Notes under the pieces: generated by a model
What the model was told of the DNA's origin: nothing
What the model saw: only the letters and a program-made list of their open reading frames with translations
Database searches by the model: none
Part shown: positions 1 through 7,428 of the stretch, piece by piece
Layout: the number at the start of each line of letters is the position of its first letter
Position numbering within the stretch: position 1 is the first letter of the stretch
Position numbers and translations under genes: made by a program
Assembly (NCBI GenBank): GCA_937871705.1
Contig: CALMOO010000329.1
Span: 1-7,572, forward strand
Reading direction: 5' to 3'
Source: an uncultured Hymenobacter sp.
GTDB lineage: Bacteria > Bacteroidota > Bacteroidia > Cytophagales > Hymenobacteraceae
Length of the DNA: 7,572 bases

Positions 1-1056
1 GTGTACGCGTTGGCGCTGGGCAACGAGGGCATCCACACCGGCGGCCAGCCCGTGTTTGACCAGTTTAAAGCCAACATGCTGAAGCTCATTGGCATGGCGC
101 GGGCCCAGGGCATGGTGCCCGTGGTTACCAATACCTACACTCGCAACGACTACACGCCCACCGACTACGCCTTTATCAAGCAGATGAACCTGCTGCTGCA
201 CGCCTGGGCCGTGCCCACCGTGAACCTGCTCGGGGCCATCGACGACGGCCACGGCCGCTGGGCCGCCGGCTACTGGGACGATGCCCTACACCCCAACGAC
301 CTCGGCCACGCCGAGCTGGCCCACGCCTGGGTGCCGTCCTTGTTCGACGCGCTTCGGGCGGGCAAGCCCATTCCGAAAAAGCAGTTGACTTCCTACGTCA
401 CGTTCGCGAAAAGCCGCCGGGCGCCGGCCACCGTTATTCGCTTTGTGCCCGAGGCGCTGGTGCATCCATTTACGCAGGCTATCAGCTTTCGGGCCGCGGC
501 GCCGGGCCAACTGCTGGAGCTGAAAGACAGCACGGCGGCCGGCTACCTGCGCATTGAGCGGCGCGGCGGGCTCACGTATGCGTCGGCAAAGGGCGGCCGG
601 CTTACCAGCACCAAATCGGTGGCGGACAATAAGTGGCACCACCTGGTGCTGACGCACTACTACGCGCGCGGCGAAACCCTGCTTTACCTGGATAGTACCC
701 TGGTGGGCAGCCTGCCCGAGAAGCTGCTAGCCAGGCAATTCACCATTGGCGGTGAGCACGCGCCTGCGCGGGTGCAACTGCGCAACTGGCTTTTCTACCG
801 CGCGGGCATGAACCCAGAAGAAGCTCAGGCCCTGGCGGCCGACTCGCTGCTGAAGTCGAGCCTGGAGCTGTATGCCCCGCTCGACGGCCGCCGAGTTGCT
901 ACCCCCGATTCGCTGGCCAACTTGGCGCAGAGCACCAATACGCTAGCTCGTCTGAGCGGCCTTGCCCTCGGCCTGGGGGGTAGGCCTACCAAAGCCTGGC
1001 TGCATACCTACCTGTATGGCTTTGCGGCTGGCATACCCAGCTGCTTGCTGCTGTGA
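1..1056 (+). CDS. SGNH/GDSL-family hydrolase with C-terminal LamG-like domain (5' partial)
   Basis: Probable secreted or periplasmic esterase/deacylase of the SGNH superfamily, cut by the window edge. The GTG at base 1 is most likely an internal valine codon, because the block I serine motif and the block II glycine are absent. What is visible (numbered from base 1): a block III-like GNEG at residues 7-10, whose Asn would serve the oxyanion hole, and block V DALHPND at 94-100, giving the catalytic Asp94 and His97. A linker around 120-150 leads to a concanavalin/LamG-like beta-sandwich at about 158-270, with the typical NKWHHLVLTH stretch at 210-219 followed by LLYLDSTLVGS. Such jelly-roll domains usually bind carbohydrate. 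The last ~25 residues (after LGLGG) look unlike the rest and follow a run of six G. The next gene is 262 bases away, so co-transcription with it is doubtful. Family assignment is fairly sure; the substrate is unknown. Confidence 0.8.
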   Translation: MYALALGNEGIHTGGQPVFDQFKANMLKLIGMARAQGMVPVVTNTYTRNDYTPTDYAFIKQMNLLLHAWAVPTVNLLGAIDDGHGRWAAGYWDDALHPNDLGHAELAHAWVPSLFDALRAGKPIPKKQLTSYVTFAKSRRAPATVIRFVPEALVHPFTQAISFRAAAPGQLLELKDSTAAGYLRIERRGGLTYASAKGGRLTSTKSVADNKWHHLVLTHYYARGETLLYLDSTLVGSLPEKLLARQFTIGGEHAPARVQLRNWLFYRAGMNPEEAQALAADSLLKSSLELYAPLDGRRVATPDSLANLAQSTNTLARLSGLALGLGGRPTKAWLHTYLYGFAAGIPSCLLL

Positions 1057-1151
1057 ACAAGCAGTTTAAGTTCGACAAATGTTGTGTTTCACTGCGCGCG
1101 GCAGGTACATTTTCTACTAAAGCCGGGCAATGAAATCAGGGTCGAGCAGAT

Positions 1152-1170
1152 TAAATTTAAAAAAAATTTA
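1152..1170. promoter_or_regulatory. A/T-rich palindrome in the fecR upstream region
   Basis: A 19-base block made only of A and T: 7-base arms TAAATTT (1152-1158) and AAATTTA (1164-1170) around five A. It stands out in GC-rich surroundings and lies about 150 bases before the FecR start. It could be an upstream promoter element, a regulator binding site, or on the minus strand a T-rich stop signal. No match to the Bacteroidota housekeeping -7 element (TAnnTTTG) was found between 1057 and 1318, so an ECF-type promoter is possible but not shown. Confidence 0.35.
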
Positions 1171-1227
1171 GGCCAAACTAAGGGGGGTAAGCGGGTTGCG
1201 GTGTAGTACTGCAAACGATTGTGGATT

Positions 1228-1314
1228 GCTAGCCTTCTCACGGGAGAAACTAGCTCAGCGATTGTGACTAACCACTCGCTCGGGCGGCACTTGCCGCTTA
1301 GCGCCTTTTGCGCT
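1228..1314 (+). promoter_or_regulatory. Structured leader of the fecR-susC-susD operon (three hairpins)
   Basis: Three potential hairpins precede the FecR ATG at 1319. The first (1228-1254) pairs GCTAG with CTAGC and, inside a small asymmetric internal loop, TTCTC with GAGAA around the tetraloop ACGG. The second (1284-1297) pairs GCGGC with GCCGC around ACTT. The third (1300-1314) pairs AGCGC with GCGCT around CTTTT and ends four bases before the ATG. If transcribed, this structure sits over the ribosome landing zone, where no Shine-Dalgarno sequence is seen. Short stems are easy to find in GC-rich DNA, so function is inference only. It does not match a riboswitch class that I recognise. Confidence 0.3.
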
Positions 1315-1318
1315 GCCT

Positions 1319-2344
1319 ATGCCTTCAGCTATTACTCAAGCTTCTTTTTCGGCCTACGTGCAAGGCACGGCCAGCCTGACCGAAGCCGAAACCGTGCGCG
1401 CCTGGCTAAGCCAGCCCGCCAACCAACTGCTGGCTCAGCACTGGATGGGCGAGCACTGGGAACAGCTGGCCACCGCGCCCAGCCACACCGCTGCACCCGA
1501 GGCGCCCGACTACAAGGCGATGCTGACGCGCCTGCACGTGCAATTAGCGTTTGCCCAGCCCTCTCGCTCGCTGCCGGCACCTACCCCCCCGATGTGGCGC
1601 CGCTGGGCGGCGGCCGCTGCCGTAGCGGGCACCCTGCTGGGTGGCAGCAGCTGGTGGCTCTACTCGCACCGGCCCGCTACCGCCGTGGCGTACGCCACGG
1701 CCTACGGCCAAACCAAGACCCTGCAGCTTCCCGATGGCTCTAGCGTAACGCTGAATGGGCATTCGAGCCTACGCTACCCCTCGGCGTGGGCGCCAGGCAA
1801 GCCCCGCGAGGTGTGGCTCGATGGCGAAGCCTACTTCTCGGTGCAGCATCAAGCTGATAACCAGCGCTTTTTGGTGCACACCACGGCGGGCTTCAACGTG
1901 GAGGTGCTGGGCACCAAGTTCACCGTGTCGCGGCGTCGCGACCAGGGCCGGGTAGTGTTGCTCTCGGGCAAGGTGCGGGTGCTCTTCGACGACCGCCAGC
2001 AGCCCGATGTGCTGCTGAAACCGGGCGAACTGGTCGAGACCCGCGAAATCCAGCCCGCGCAGCCCGTGGTAACAGCCTACGGCAAAGTGCACACCGCGCC
2101 CTACGCTTCGTGGAAAGATGCCGAACTGGTACTCGACGAAACCTCCGTGGCCGAGCTGGCTACCCGGCTGCAAGACACCTATGGCTTACAAGTAGTGGTG
2201 GCTACGCCCGCGCTCAATGAGCGCAAGGTGACGGGCACCGTGCCCGTGCGCGACCTCGACGTGCTGCTACAAGCCCTGGCAGAAACTTTTCACCTGAGCG
2301 CCATCCGACATGGCAATCAATTAACACTCAAAGAGCAACCTTAA
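1319..2344 (+). CDS. FecR-type anti-sigma factor / transmembrane signal transducer
   Basis: Inner-membrane regulator expected to hold an ECF sigma factor inactive in the cytoplasm and to receive a signal from an outer-membrane transporter in the periplasm. The 341 residues show the usual order. A cytoplasmic anti-sigma region spans about 8-80 (FSAYVQGTASLTEAE followed by a WLSQPANQ motif). Arginines R94-R95 come just before one membrane segment at about 97-116, giving an N-in topology. The FecR domain covers about 123-235 (LQLPDGSSVTLN at 135-146, VLGTKFTV at 196-203, LLSGKVRV at 214-221, LLKPGELV at 232-239). A DUF4974-like, STN-fold domain lies at about 268-337 (LDETSVAELATRL; TGTVPV). Length is normal for the family. 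ATG 1319 is the only usable start, since an in-frame TGA lies at 1265-1267 with no other start between. SusC begins 26 bases downstream, and its STN domain is the likely periplasmic partner. Unusually, no FecI-type sigma gene sits just upstream. Confidence 0.93.
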   Translation: MPSAITQASFSAYVQGTASLTEAETVRAWLSQPANQLLAQHWMGEHWEQLATAPSHTAAPEAPDYKAMLTRLHVQLAFAQPSRSLPAPTPPMWRRWAAAAAVAGTLLGGSSWWLYSHRPATAVAYATAYGQTKTLQLPDGSSVTLNGHSSLRYPSAWAPGKPREVWLDGEAYFSVQHQADNQRFLVHTTAGFNVEVLGTKFTVSRRRDQGRVVLLSGKVRVLFDDRQQPDVLLKPGELVETREIQPAQPVVTAYGKVHTAPYASWKDAELVLDETSVAELATRLQDTYGLQVVVATPALNERKVTGTVPVRDLDVLLQALAETFHLSAIRHGNQLTLKEQP

Positions 2345-2370
2345 ATTTTATTTTCCTTCCCCACCCTTTT
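2345..2370 (+). promoter_or_regulatory. Pyrimidine-rich translation leader before SusC
   Basis: The 26-base FecR-SusC gap is T/C-rich with almost no purines near the ATG and no Shine-Dalgarno sequence. This fits Bacteroidota, where initiation depends little on anti-SD pairing. It contains TTCCCCACCC (2357-2366), a 10-mer that recurs exactly at 7543-7552 before another candidate ATG. The short gap argues for co-transcription of fecR and susC. Confidence 0.35.
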
Positions 2371-5300
2371 ATGAACAAACCCCTTACTTACCTGGGCTGG
2401 CCGGTGGCCCGCCCTGCGTGCGTAGCGGCGAGCGTAGCGGTGCTGCAGTTGTTGAGCGCCCCCTCGTACGCCCAGTTTCTAGCCGTAAACTCGCTGCGTC
2501 AAAGCGAGCCCACTACGGCCCCTACCACCCCCAAATCGGTGCTGCTGAAAGCGCTGCTCAAGCAGTGGGAAAGCGAGTACCACGCCACCATCTTCTACGA
2601 AAGCAGCCTGGTAGATAACAAGCGCGTACTGCCGCAGGCAACCACCACCGGCTCGCTGGCCGATAAGCTAGCCGACGTGCTGCCGCAGGTATCGCTGCAA
2701 TTTAAAGAGCTGCGCGATAACTACTTTGTAGTAACGGGTACTGCCGCCGCGGGCTTTCCTACCCCCCTGGCCGTGGCCAGCGCGCCGCAGAACGTGCCCG
2801 TGGCGGGCCGCGTAACCGACGCCAAGGGTGAGCCGCTGCCCGGCGTAACGGTGCTGGTGAAAGGCACCACTACCGGCACCTCGACCGGCCCCGACGGTAC
2901 GTTCTCGCTGAGCGTGCCTGAAAACAGCACGCTAGTGTTCAGCTCGATAGGCTTTAAAAGCCAGGAGCTGGCCGTGGCGGGCGCCACTAGCACCATTGCC
3001 GTCCAGCTGAGCGACGACCAGCAGTCGCTGAAGGAAGTAGTGGTGGTAGGCTACGGCACCCAGACCCGCCAGGACCTCTCGACCTCGGTAGTTTCGGTGG
3101 GCAGCGCGGCCCTGGCGCGGCAGCCGGTGGCCGGCTTCGACCAGGCCTTGCAGGGTCAGGCGGCCGGTGTGCAAGTGACGCCGCCCTCGGGCGCGCCCGG
3201 CGCGGGTGTTGAGATACGGGTGCGCGGCGCGGCCACGCTCAGTCTCAATGCTTCGCCGCTGTACGTTATCGACGGGGTGCCGGTACTACCTGACTACCAG
3301 CAGGAGATTACCAATGGTAACCAGCGCCTCAACCCGCTGAATACGATTAACCCCAACGACATCGAGAGCATCGACGTGCTCAAAGACGGAGCAGCGGCGG
3401 CCATCTACGGGGTGCGCGCAGCCAACGGGGTAGTAGTAATCACGACCAAGCACGGCAAGGCCGGCCAGGCCCAGGTGGGCCTCTCGGTGTATTTCGGCCG
3501 CCAGTACTTGCGCAAGAAGCTGAGCGTGCTCAATTCTAGCCAGTTTGCGCAGGAGTACAATGACGTGTTGGCCGGTGGGGGTTTGGCCCCCGCCTTCACG
3601 GATGTTAACAATCCCGTTAACGTTGACCCTAACCACCCCAACGACCGCGGGCCCTATAACACTGACTGGCAGGACGAGCTGTACCACCCCGCCAACTTGC
3701 AGAACTACCAGCTCAATGTGAGCGGCGGCACCGACAAAACCCGCTACTACGTGGGCGGCGGCTACTTCAAGCAGAATGGCATCAGCCTGAACTCGGGCTT
3801 CGACCGCTACAATTTCAAGATTAACTTGGAGCAGACCGTGAGCCAGCGGCTACGGGTAGGCCTGAACTTGAACCTGAGCCGCAGCCACACTAACGGCAGC
3901 ACCCGCTCGGAGTCGGGCATTGGCAACTCGGGCACGGTGCTCGGGGCCCTAACGCAGATTCCGACCATTCCGGTGCGTAATGCCGACGGCACCTACGGGG
4001 TGAATCCCTTCCAGAACTTTGACAACCCGATTGGCAACATTCTGGAAAGCACTAACCAGGCTATTGTGTACCAGAGCGTGGGCAACGTCTACGCCGAGTT
4101 CGACATTCTGAAGAACTTGAAGCTACGCTCGTCGCTGGGCATTGATTTCCGCACCCAGAACGAAAACCAGTTTACCAGCCGCAACTATCCCGGCACCAGC
4201 AACTCAGACCCCACCACGCGTGGCGACGCCCGTACGGCCAGCAACAACCAAGTTATCTGGCTGAATGAGAACACGCTGACCTGGAACCCGACCCTCAGTG
4301 GCGACAAGCACCACTTGACCTTGCTGGCCGGCGAGTCGCAGCAGGCCAGCAACCGCAACACTGCAGGCGCCGAGGTACGCGGCTTCCCGACCAATGCCGT
4401 GCCGTACCTGAGCGCTGGCACGTCGGTAGTAGGCATCCCATATAGCTACGCCGACTCGTGGGCGCTGATGAGCTTCTTTGGGCGGGCCAACTACGACTAC
4501 GATGGTCGCTACCTGCTGCAAGCCAGCCTGCGGGCCGATGGCACCAGCCGCTTTATCGACAAGTACCAGTCTGGCTACTTCCCGGCCGTGAGCGCGGCGT
4601 GGCGCGTGTCGAAGGAAAACTTTTTTCCGCAGGGCGGGCCGGTGTCGGACTTGAAAGTGCGCGCTAGCTTCGGGGCCAACGGCAACCAAGAGATTTATAC
4701 CTACCAGCGTTTCTCGCAATACGGCGTAGGCTCGAACTACCAAGGTTCAGGCTCGACCGTTTCGGGCGGCATCACGCAGACCCAAATCGGCAATAACGAC
4801 CTGCACTGGGAGCGTACTTACCAGTATAATGCTGGCCTGGACTTGAGCCTGCTTAACAACCGCCTCAACTTCACGTTCGATATTTATAGCAAGCAAACCA
4901 GAGACTTGCTGCTGAGCGTGCCGCTACCAACCAGCTCGGGCATCGACAACCTGAGCGTGTTTCAAAACGTGGGTAGCGTCGAGAACAAGGGCATCGAAAT
5001 TGCGCTGACGACGACCAACGTAGTAGCCGAAAACAATGGTTTTGGCTGGACAACCAACTTCAACATCTCGGGCAACCGCAACAAAATTCTGGACCTGGGC
5101 CAGCAGGTGAACGATGCAGGGGTGAACGCCTCGCGCTTTATTCTGAACGGCACCAGCATCTCGCAGGTAGGCTCGCCGCTGGGCGCCTTCTACGGCTGGG
5201 TGTACCAGGGCATTGTGCAGAGCGCGGCTGAAGGTGCGGCCTTACCCAAGCAAAATGGCCAAACCCTGCAACCCGGCGACGTGAAGTTTGCGGACCTTAA

Positions 5301-5853
5301 TGGCGACGGGGTAGTGAACGACGACGACCGCCAAGTTATCGGCAACCCCAACCCCAAAGCCTTCGCAGGCGTGACCAACAACTTCTCGTACAAAGGCGTC
5401 GAGCTGAGCGTATTCTTCCAGGGCGTGTTTGGCAACCAGATTTACAACGCTACCCGCCAGGCGTTGGAGTCACAGTCGGACCCCCTGAACCAGAGCACCA
5501 GCGTGCTTAACCACTGGACGCCCAGCAACACCAACACTGATATGCCGCGCGCGGTGCGCTACGACCCAGAGGGTAACAACCGTTTCTCGGCCCGCTGGCT
5601 GGAAGATGGCTCCTACGTGCGCCTCAAGAACGTGACGCTGGCTTACAACTTTCCCGCTAGCCTGAGCAAGCTCGCCGCCATTCAGAACCTGCGCCTCTAC
5701 GCAACGGCTCAAAACCTGATAACTTGGACGCACTACAAGGGCTACGACCCCGACGTGAACGCCAACTTCAACTCGACTACTGGCCTGGGCACGGACTTCG
5801 GCGTGTACCCGCAAACCCGCACGTATACCGTCGGCATCAACGCTACCTTCTGA
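2371..5853 (+). CDS. SusC/RagA-type TonB-dependent outer-membrane transporter with N-terminal STN signalling domain
   Basis: Outer-membrane beta-barrel that imports a ligand (typically oligosaccharide or peptide) with TonB energy, working with the SusD lipoprotein. In its 1160 residues: a signal peptide at 1-34 with probable cleavage after PSYA; an STN (secretin/TonB short N-terminal) domain at about 56-122; a carboxypeptidase-D regulatory-like domain at about 144-212 (GRVTDAKGEPLPGVTV); the SusC signature and TonB-box region EVVVVGYGTQ at 222-231; and a plug at about 235-360 (YVIDGVPV; DVLKDGAAAAIYGVRAANG). The barrel runs to the end, closing with YTVGINATF, whose terminal Phe fits a BAM recognition signal. 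Late in the barrel, residues 975-986 form a DxNxDG acidic loop common in SusC proteins. The STN domain marks a transducing transporter and makes it longer than plain SusC, matching the FecR gene upstream. It ends in tandem in-frame stops TGA TAA. The substrate cannot be predicted. Confidence 0.97.
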   Translation: MNKPLTYLGWPVARPACVAASVAVLQLLSAPSYAQFLAVNSLRQSEPTTAPTTPKSVLLKALLKQWESEYHATIFYESSLVDNKRVLPQATTTGSLADKLADVLPQVSLQFKELRDNYFVVTGTAAAGFPTPLAVASAPQNVPVAGRVTDAKGEPLPGVTVLVKGTTTGTSTGPDGTFSLSVPENSTLVFSSIGFKSQELAVAGATSTIAVQLSDDQQSLKEVVVVGYGTQTRQDLSTSVVSVGSAALARQPVAGFDQALQGQAAGVQVTPPSGAPGAGVEIRVRGAATLSLNASPLYVIDGVPVLPDYQQEITNGNQRLNPLNTINPNDIESIDVLKDGAAAAIYGVRAANGVVVITTKHGKAGQAQVGLSVYFGRQYLRKKLSVLNSSQFAQEYNDVLAGGGLAPAFTDVNNPVNVDPNHPNDRGPYNTDWQDELYHPANLQNYQLNVSGGTDKTRYYVGGGYFKQNGISLNSGFDRYNFKINLEQTVSQRLRVGLNLNLSRSHTNGSTRSESGIGNSGTVLGALTQIPTIPVRNADGTYGVNPFQNFDNPIGNILESTNQAIVYQSVGNVYAEFDILKNLKLRSSLGIDFRTQNENQFTSRNYPGTSNSDPTTRGDARTASNNQVIWLNENTLTWNPTLSGDKHHLTLLAGESQQASNRNTAGAEVRGFPTNAVPYLSAGTSVVGIPYSYADSWALMSFFGRANYDYDGRYLLQASLRADGTSRFIDKYQSGYFPAVSAAWRVSKENFFPQGGPVSDLKVRASFGANGNQEIYTYQRFSQYGVGSNYQGSGSTVSGGITQTQIGNNDLHWERTYQYNAGLDLSLLNNRLNFTFDIYSKQTRDLLLSVPLPTSSGIDNLSVFQNVGSVENKGIEIALTTTNVVAENNGFGWTTNFNISGNRNKILDLGQQVNDAGVNASRFILNGTSISQVGSPLGAFYGWVYQGIVQSAAEGAALPKQNGQTLQPGDVKFADLNGDGVVNDDDRQVIGNPNPKAFAGVTNNFSYKGVELSVFFQGVFGNQIYNATRQALESQSDPLNQSTSVLNHWTPSNTNTDMPRAVRYDPEGNNRFSARWLEDGSYVRLKNVTLAYNFPASLSKLAAIQNLRLYATAQNLITWTHYKGYDPDVNANFNSTTGLGTDFGVYPQTRTYTVGINATF

Positions 5854-5877
5854 TAACTGACCAGTTTCTGAATTCCC

Positions 5878-7335
5878 ATGAAAAAGATATTTATTGCGGC
5901 GCTCGGCGCGCTGACTATGCTGGCTGGTTGCAAAAGCTTTCTCGACCGCGAGCCACTGGGCACTATTGCCCCCGCCAACTTCTTCAAAAGTGCCGACGAT
6001 GCCGAGGCCAGCCTGACTTCGTGCTATGATGCTCTGCAAGGAGCTGGCGGCTACGCCCAGGACCTGATAACGATGGGCGAAATGCCCGGCGATAACTGCA
6101 CCTCGACCAACGGCGACGTGAACGCGCTGGAAAAAATAATCTGGACGCCTAACACCAGCCAGATTTATAACGTGTACCGGCAAGCCTACACCGGCGTGAA
6201 CCGCGCCAACGTGGTGCTGAAGTACGTGCCTACCGTGGCAATGGACACGGTCCGCCGCAGCCAGATTCTAGCGGAGGCCCACTTTATCCGGGGCCTGAAC
6301 TACTTCAATCTGGTGCGGGCCTACGGCGGGGTGCCGCTACGCCTGTCGCCCAGCGAAAGTGGCGCGTCGGCCGACATCAACCTGGCCCGCGCTTCGGCCG
6401 ACGATGTGTATACACAAGTGATAGCCGACTTGCAGAGTGCCGCCCTGCACATGCCGGCCAGCAACCCCAACCGGGCCGGCAGAAACGCCGCCTACGCCCT
6501 GCTGGCCCGCGTGCAGCTAACGCGCCGCAACTGGGCCGCTGCGCAGGCCGCTGCCCAAGCTGTGACGGGTGTTACGCTCAATACTACTTTCAAGTCGCTG
6601 TTTCCGGCCGAGAATAAGGGTAGCGAGTCGCTGTTTGAGGTCTACTTTAACGGCACTACTGAGAGCGGCAACTTCCTTCCCGATGAGATACTGCCATCGC
6701 CGCCGGCCTCCTACTCTTATCCAAAGTTCAACATTCCTACGGACGAGCTTATCAGCTTCGCCGACACTGTGAACGATAAGCGCTGGGCCTATAATGGCAA
6801 AACCAACGCTGGCCGCGACCACGTTAGTTACGTTGATGCCGGCAAGGGAGGTGGCAACGACAAAGGGCCATTTGTGTATAAGTGGACGAGCAGCCCTAAC
6901 TTCTTCAACTCGCCCGACAATACCTACGTGTTGCGCTACGCTGAAGTGCTGCTGACCCAGGCCGAAGCCATTAATGAGCAAACCGGCCCCAGCACTGCCG
7001 CGCTGGCCCCGTTGAACCTAGTGCGACAGCGTGCTGGCCTACCGGCGTTCACGATAGACTCGCCCCAAGCTCTGACCAAGCAAGCTCTCCGCAACGCAAT
7101 CGACCGTGAGCGCCGTCTGGAGCTGGCCTTTGAGGGCGAGCGCTGGTGGGACCTAATTCGTTACGCCCGCCAGACGATAGCAGACCCCTCGGCTACGCAC
7201 GTAGTGACTGCTCTGGACATTATCAAGCAACAGCAGAAAACGCCGGCTGCGGCCAATGCCAACTACTTAGTGTTTCCTATTCCGCAGGGCGAGCTTAATA
7301 CGAACCCGCTGGCGCAGCAAAACCCCGGGTACTAG
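5878..7335 (+). CDS. SusD/RagB family surface-exposed nutrient-binding lipoprotein
   Basis: Outer-membrane lipoprotein that binds the ligand and forms the lid of the SusC barrel. The 485 residues start with a lipoprotein signal peptide with lipobox LAGC, so Cys18 is the lipidated residue, followed by the SusD-typical CKSFLDREP. The N-terminal TPR-like SusD domain covers about 22-230 (ILAEAHFIRGLNYFNLVRAYGG at 130-151 is the family hallmark, with GVPL after it). The C-terminal RagB/SusD domain covers about 270-485, with YVLRYAEVLLTQAEAINE at 350-367, LVRQRAGLP at 381-389, RERRLELAFEGERWWDLIR at 410-428 and VFPIPQGELNTNP at 465-477. It is intact and of normal length. The ATG lies 24 bases after the SusC stop with no Shine-Dalgarno sequence, and the lipoprotein signal confirms the start. 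Substrate contacts cannot be deduced, and no adjacent hydrolase lies downstream inside the window. Confidence 0.97.
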   Translation: MKKIFIAALGALTMLAGCKSFLDREPLGTIAPANFFKSADDAEASLTSCYDALQGAGGYAQDLITMGEMPGDNCTSTNGDVNALEKIIWTPNTSQIYNVYRQAYTGVNRANVVLKYVPTVAMDTVRRSQILAEAHFIRGLNYFNLVRAYGGVPLRLSPSESGASADINLARASADDVYTQVIADLQSAALHMPASNPNRAGRNAAYALLARVQLTRRNWAAAQAAAQAVTGVTLNTTFKSLFPAENKGSESLFEVYFNGTTESGNFLPDEILPSPPASYSYPKFNIPTDELISFADTVNDKRWAYNGKTNAGRDHVSYVDAGKGGGNDKGPFVYKWTSSPNFFNSPDNTYVLRYAEVLLTQAEAINEQTGPSTAALAPLNLVRQRAGLPAFTIDSPQALTKQALRNAIDRERRLELAFEGERWWDLIRYARQTIADPSATHVVTALDIIKQQQKTPAAANANYLVFPIPQGELNTNPLAQQNPGY

Positions 7336-7341
7336 CTTAGC

Positions 7342-7400
7342 TGCCGTTTCGGGGTGAGGAAGGTAAAGGTGAGATGATGCTCGCCTCTCCCGGAACGGCA
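7342..7400 (+). terminator. Bipartite terminator-like hairpin after SusD
   Basis: Seven bases after the SusD stop an outer 12-bp stem pairs TGCCGTTTCGGG (7342-7353) with CCCGGAACGGCA (7389-7400), with one G-U pair. Inside it AGGTGAG (7367-7373) pairs with CTCGCCT (7380-7386) around a six-base loop, again with one G-U. The position suits the end of the operon transcript or a 3' stabilising structure. No uninterrupted T tract follows (only CTTATTTA around 7413-7420), so intrinsic termination is likely but not certain. Confidence 0.5.
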
Positions 7401-7428
7401 CGCTACGTTCAGCTTATTTAACAAGCAC

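Noticed and set aside
1..1056. Calling the SGNH/LamG gene a pseudogene
   Set aside because: The missing N-terminus is explained by the window edge, and the odd tail affects only the end after both domains are complete.
1228..1314. Riboswitch or tRNA in the FecR leader
   Set aside because: No cloverleaf, T-loop sequence or known riboswitch core is visible, only separate short stems.
1057..1318. Housekeeping Bacteroidota promoter (TTTG / TAnnTTTG) before FecR
   Set aside because: The only TTTG (1307-1310) has no TA two bases before it and lies inside the third hairpin, too close to the start.
1219..1743. 174-codon open frame on the + strand overlapping the start of FecR
   Set aside because: It overlaps FecR in another frame, its product is rich in Arg, Ala and Gly as expected from out-of-frame GC-rich DNA, and no domain is recognisable.
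4204..4743. 179-codon open frame on the - strand inside SusC
   Set aside because: Antisense to an intact, strongly recognisable SusC barrel, with no recognisable domain.
5470..6183. 237-codon open frame on the - strand across the SusC-SusD junction
   Set aside because: It lies antisense to two clear genes, including the SusD signal peptide, and its composition is that of a GC-rich shadow frame.
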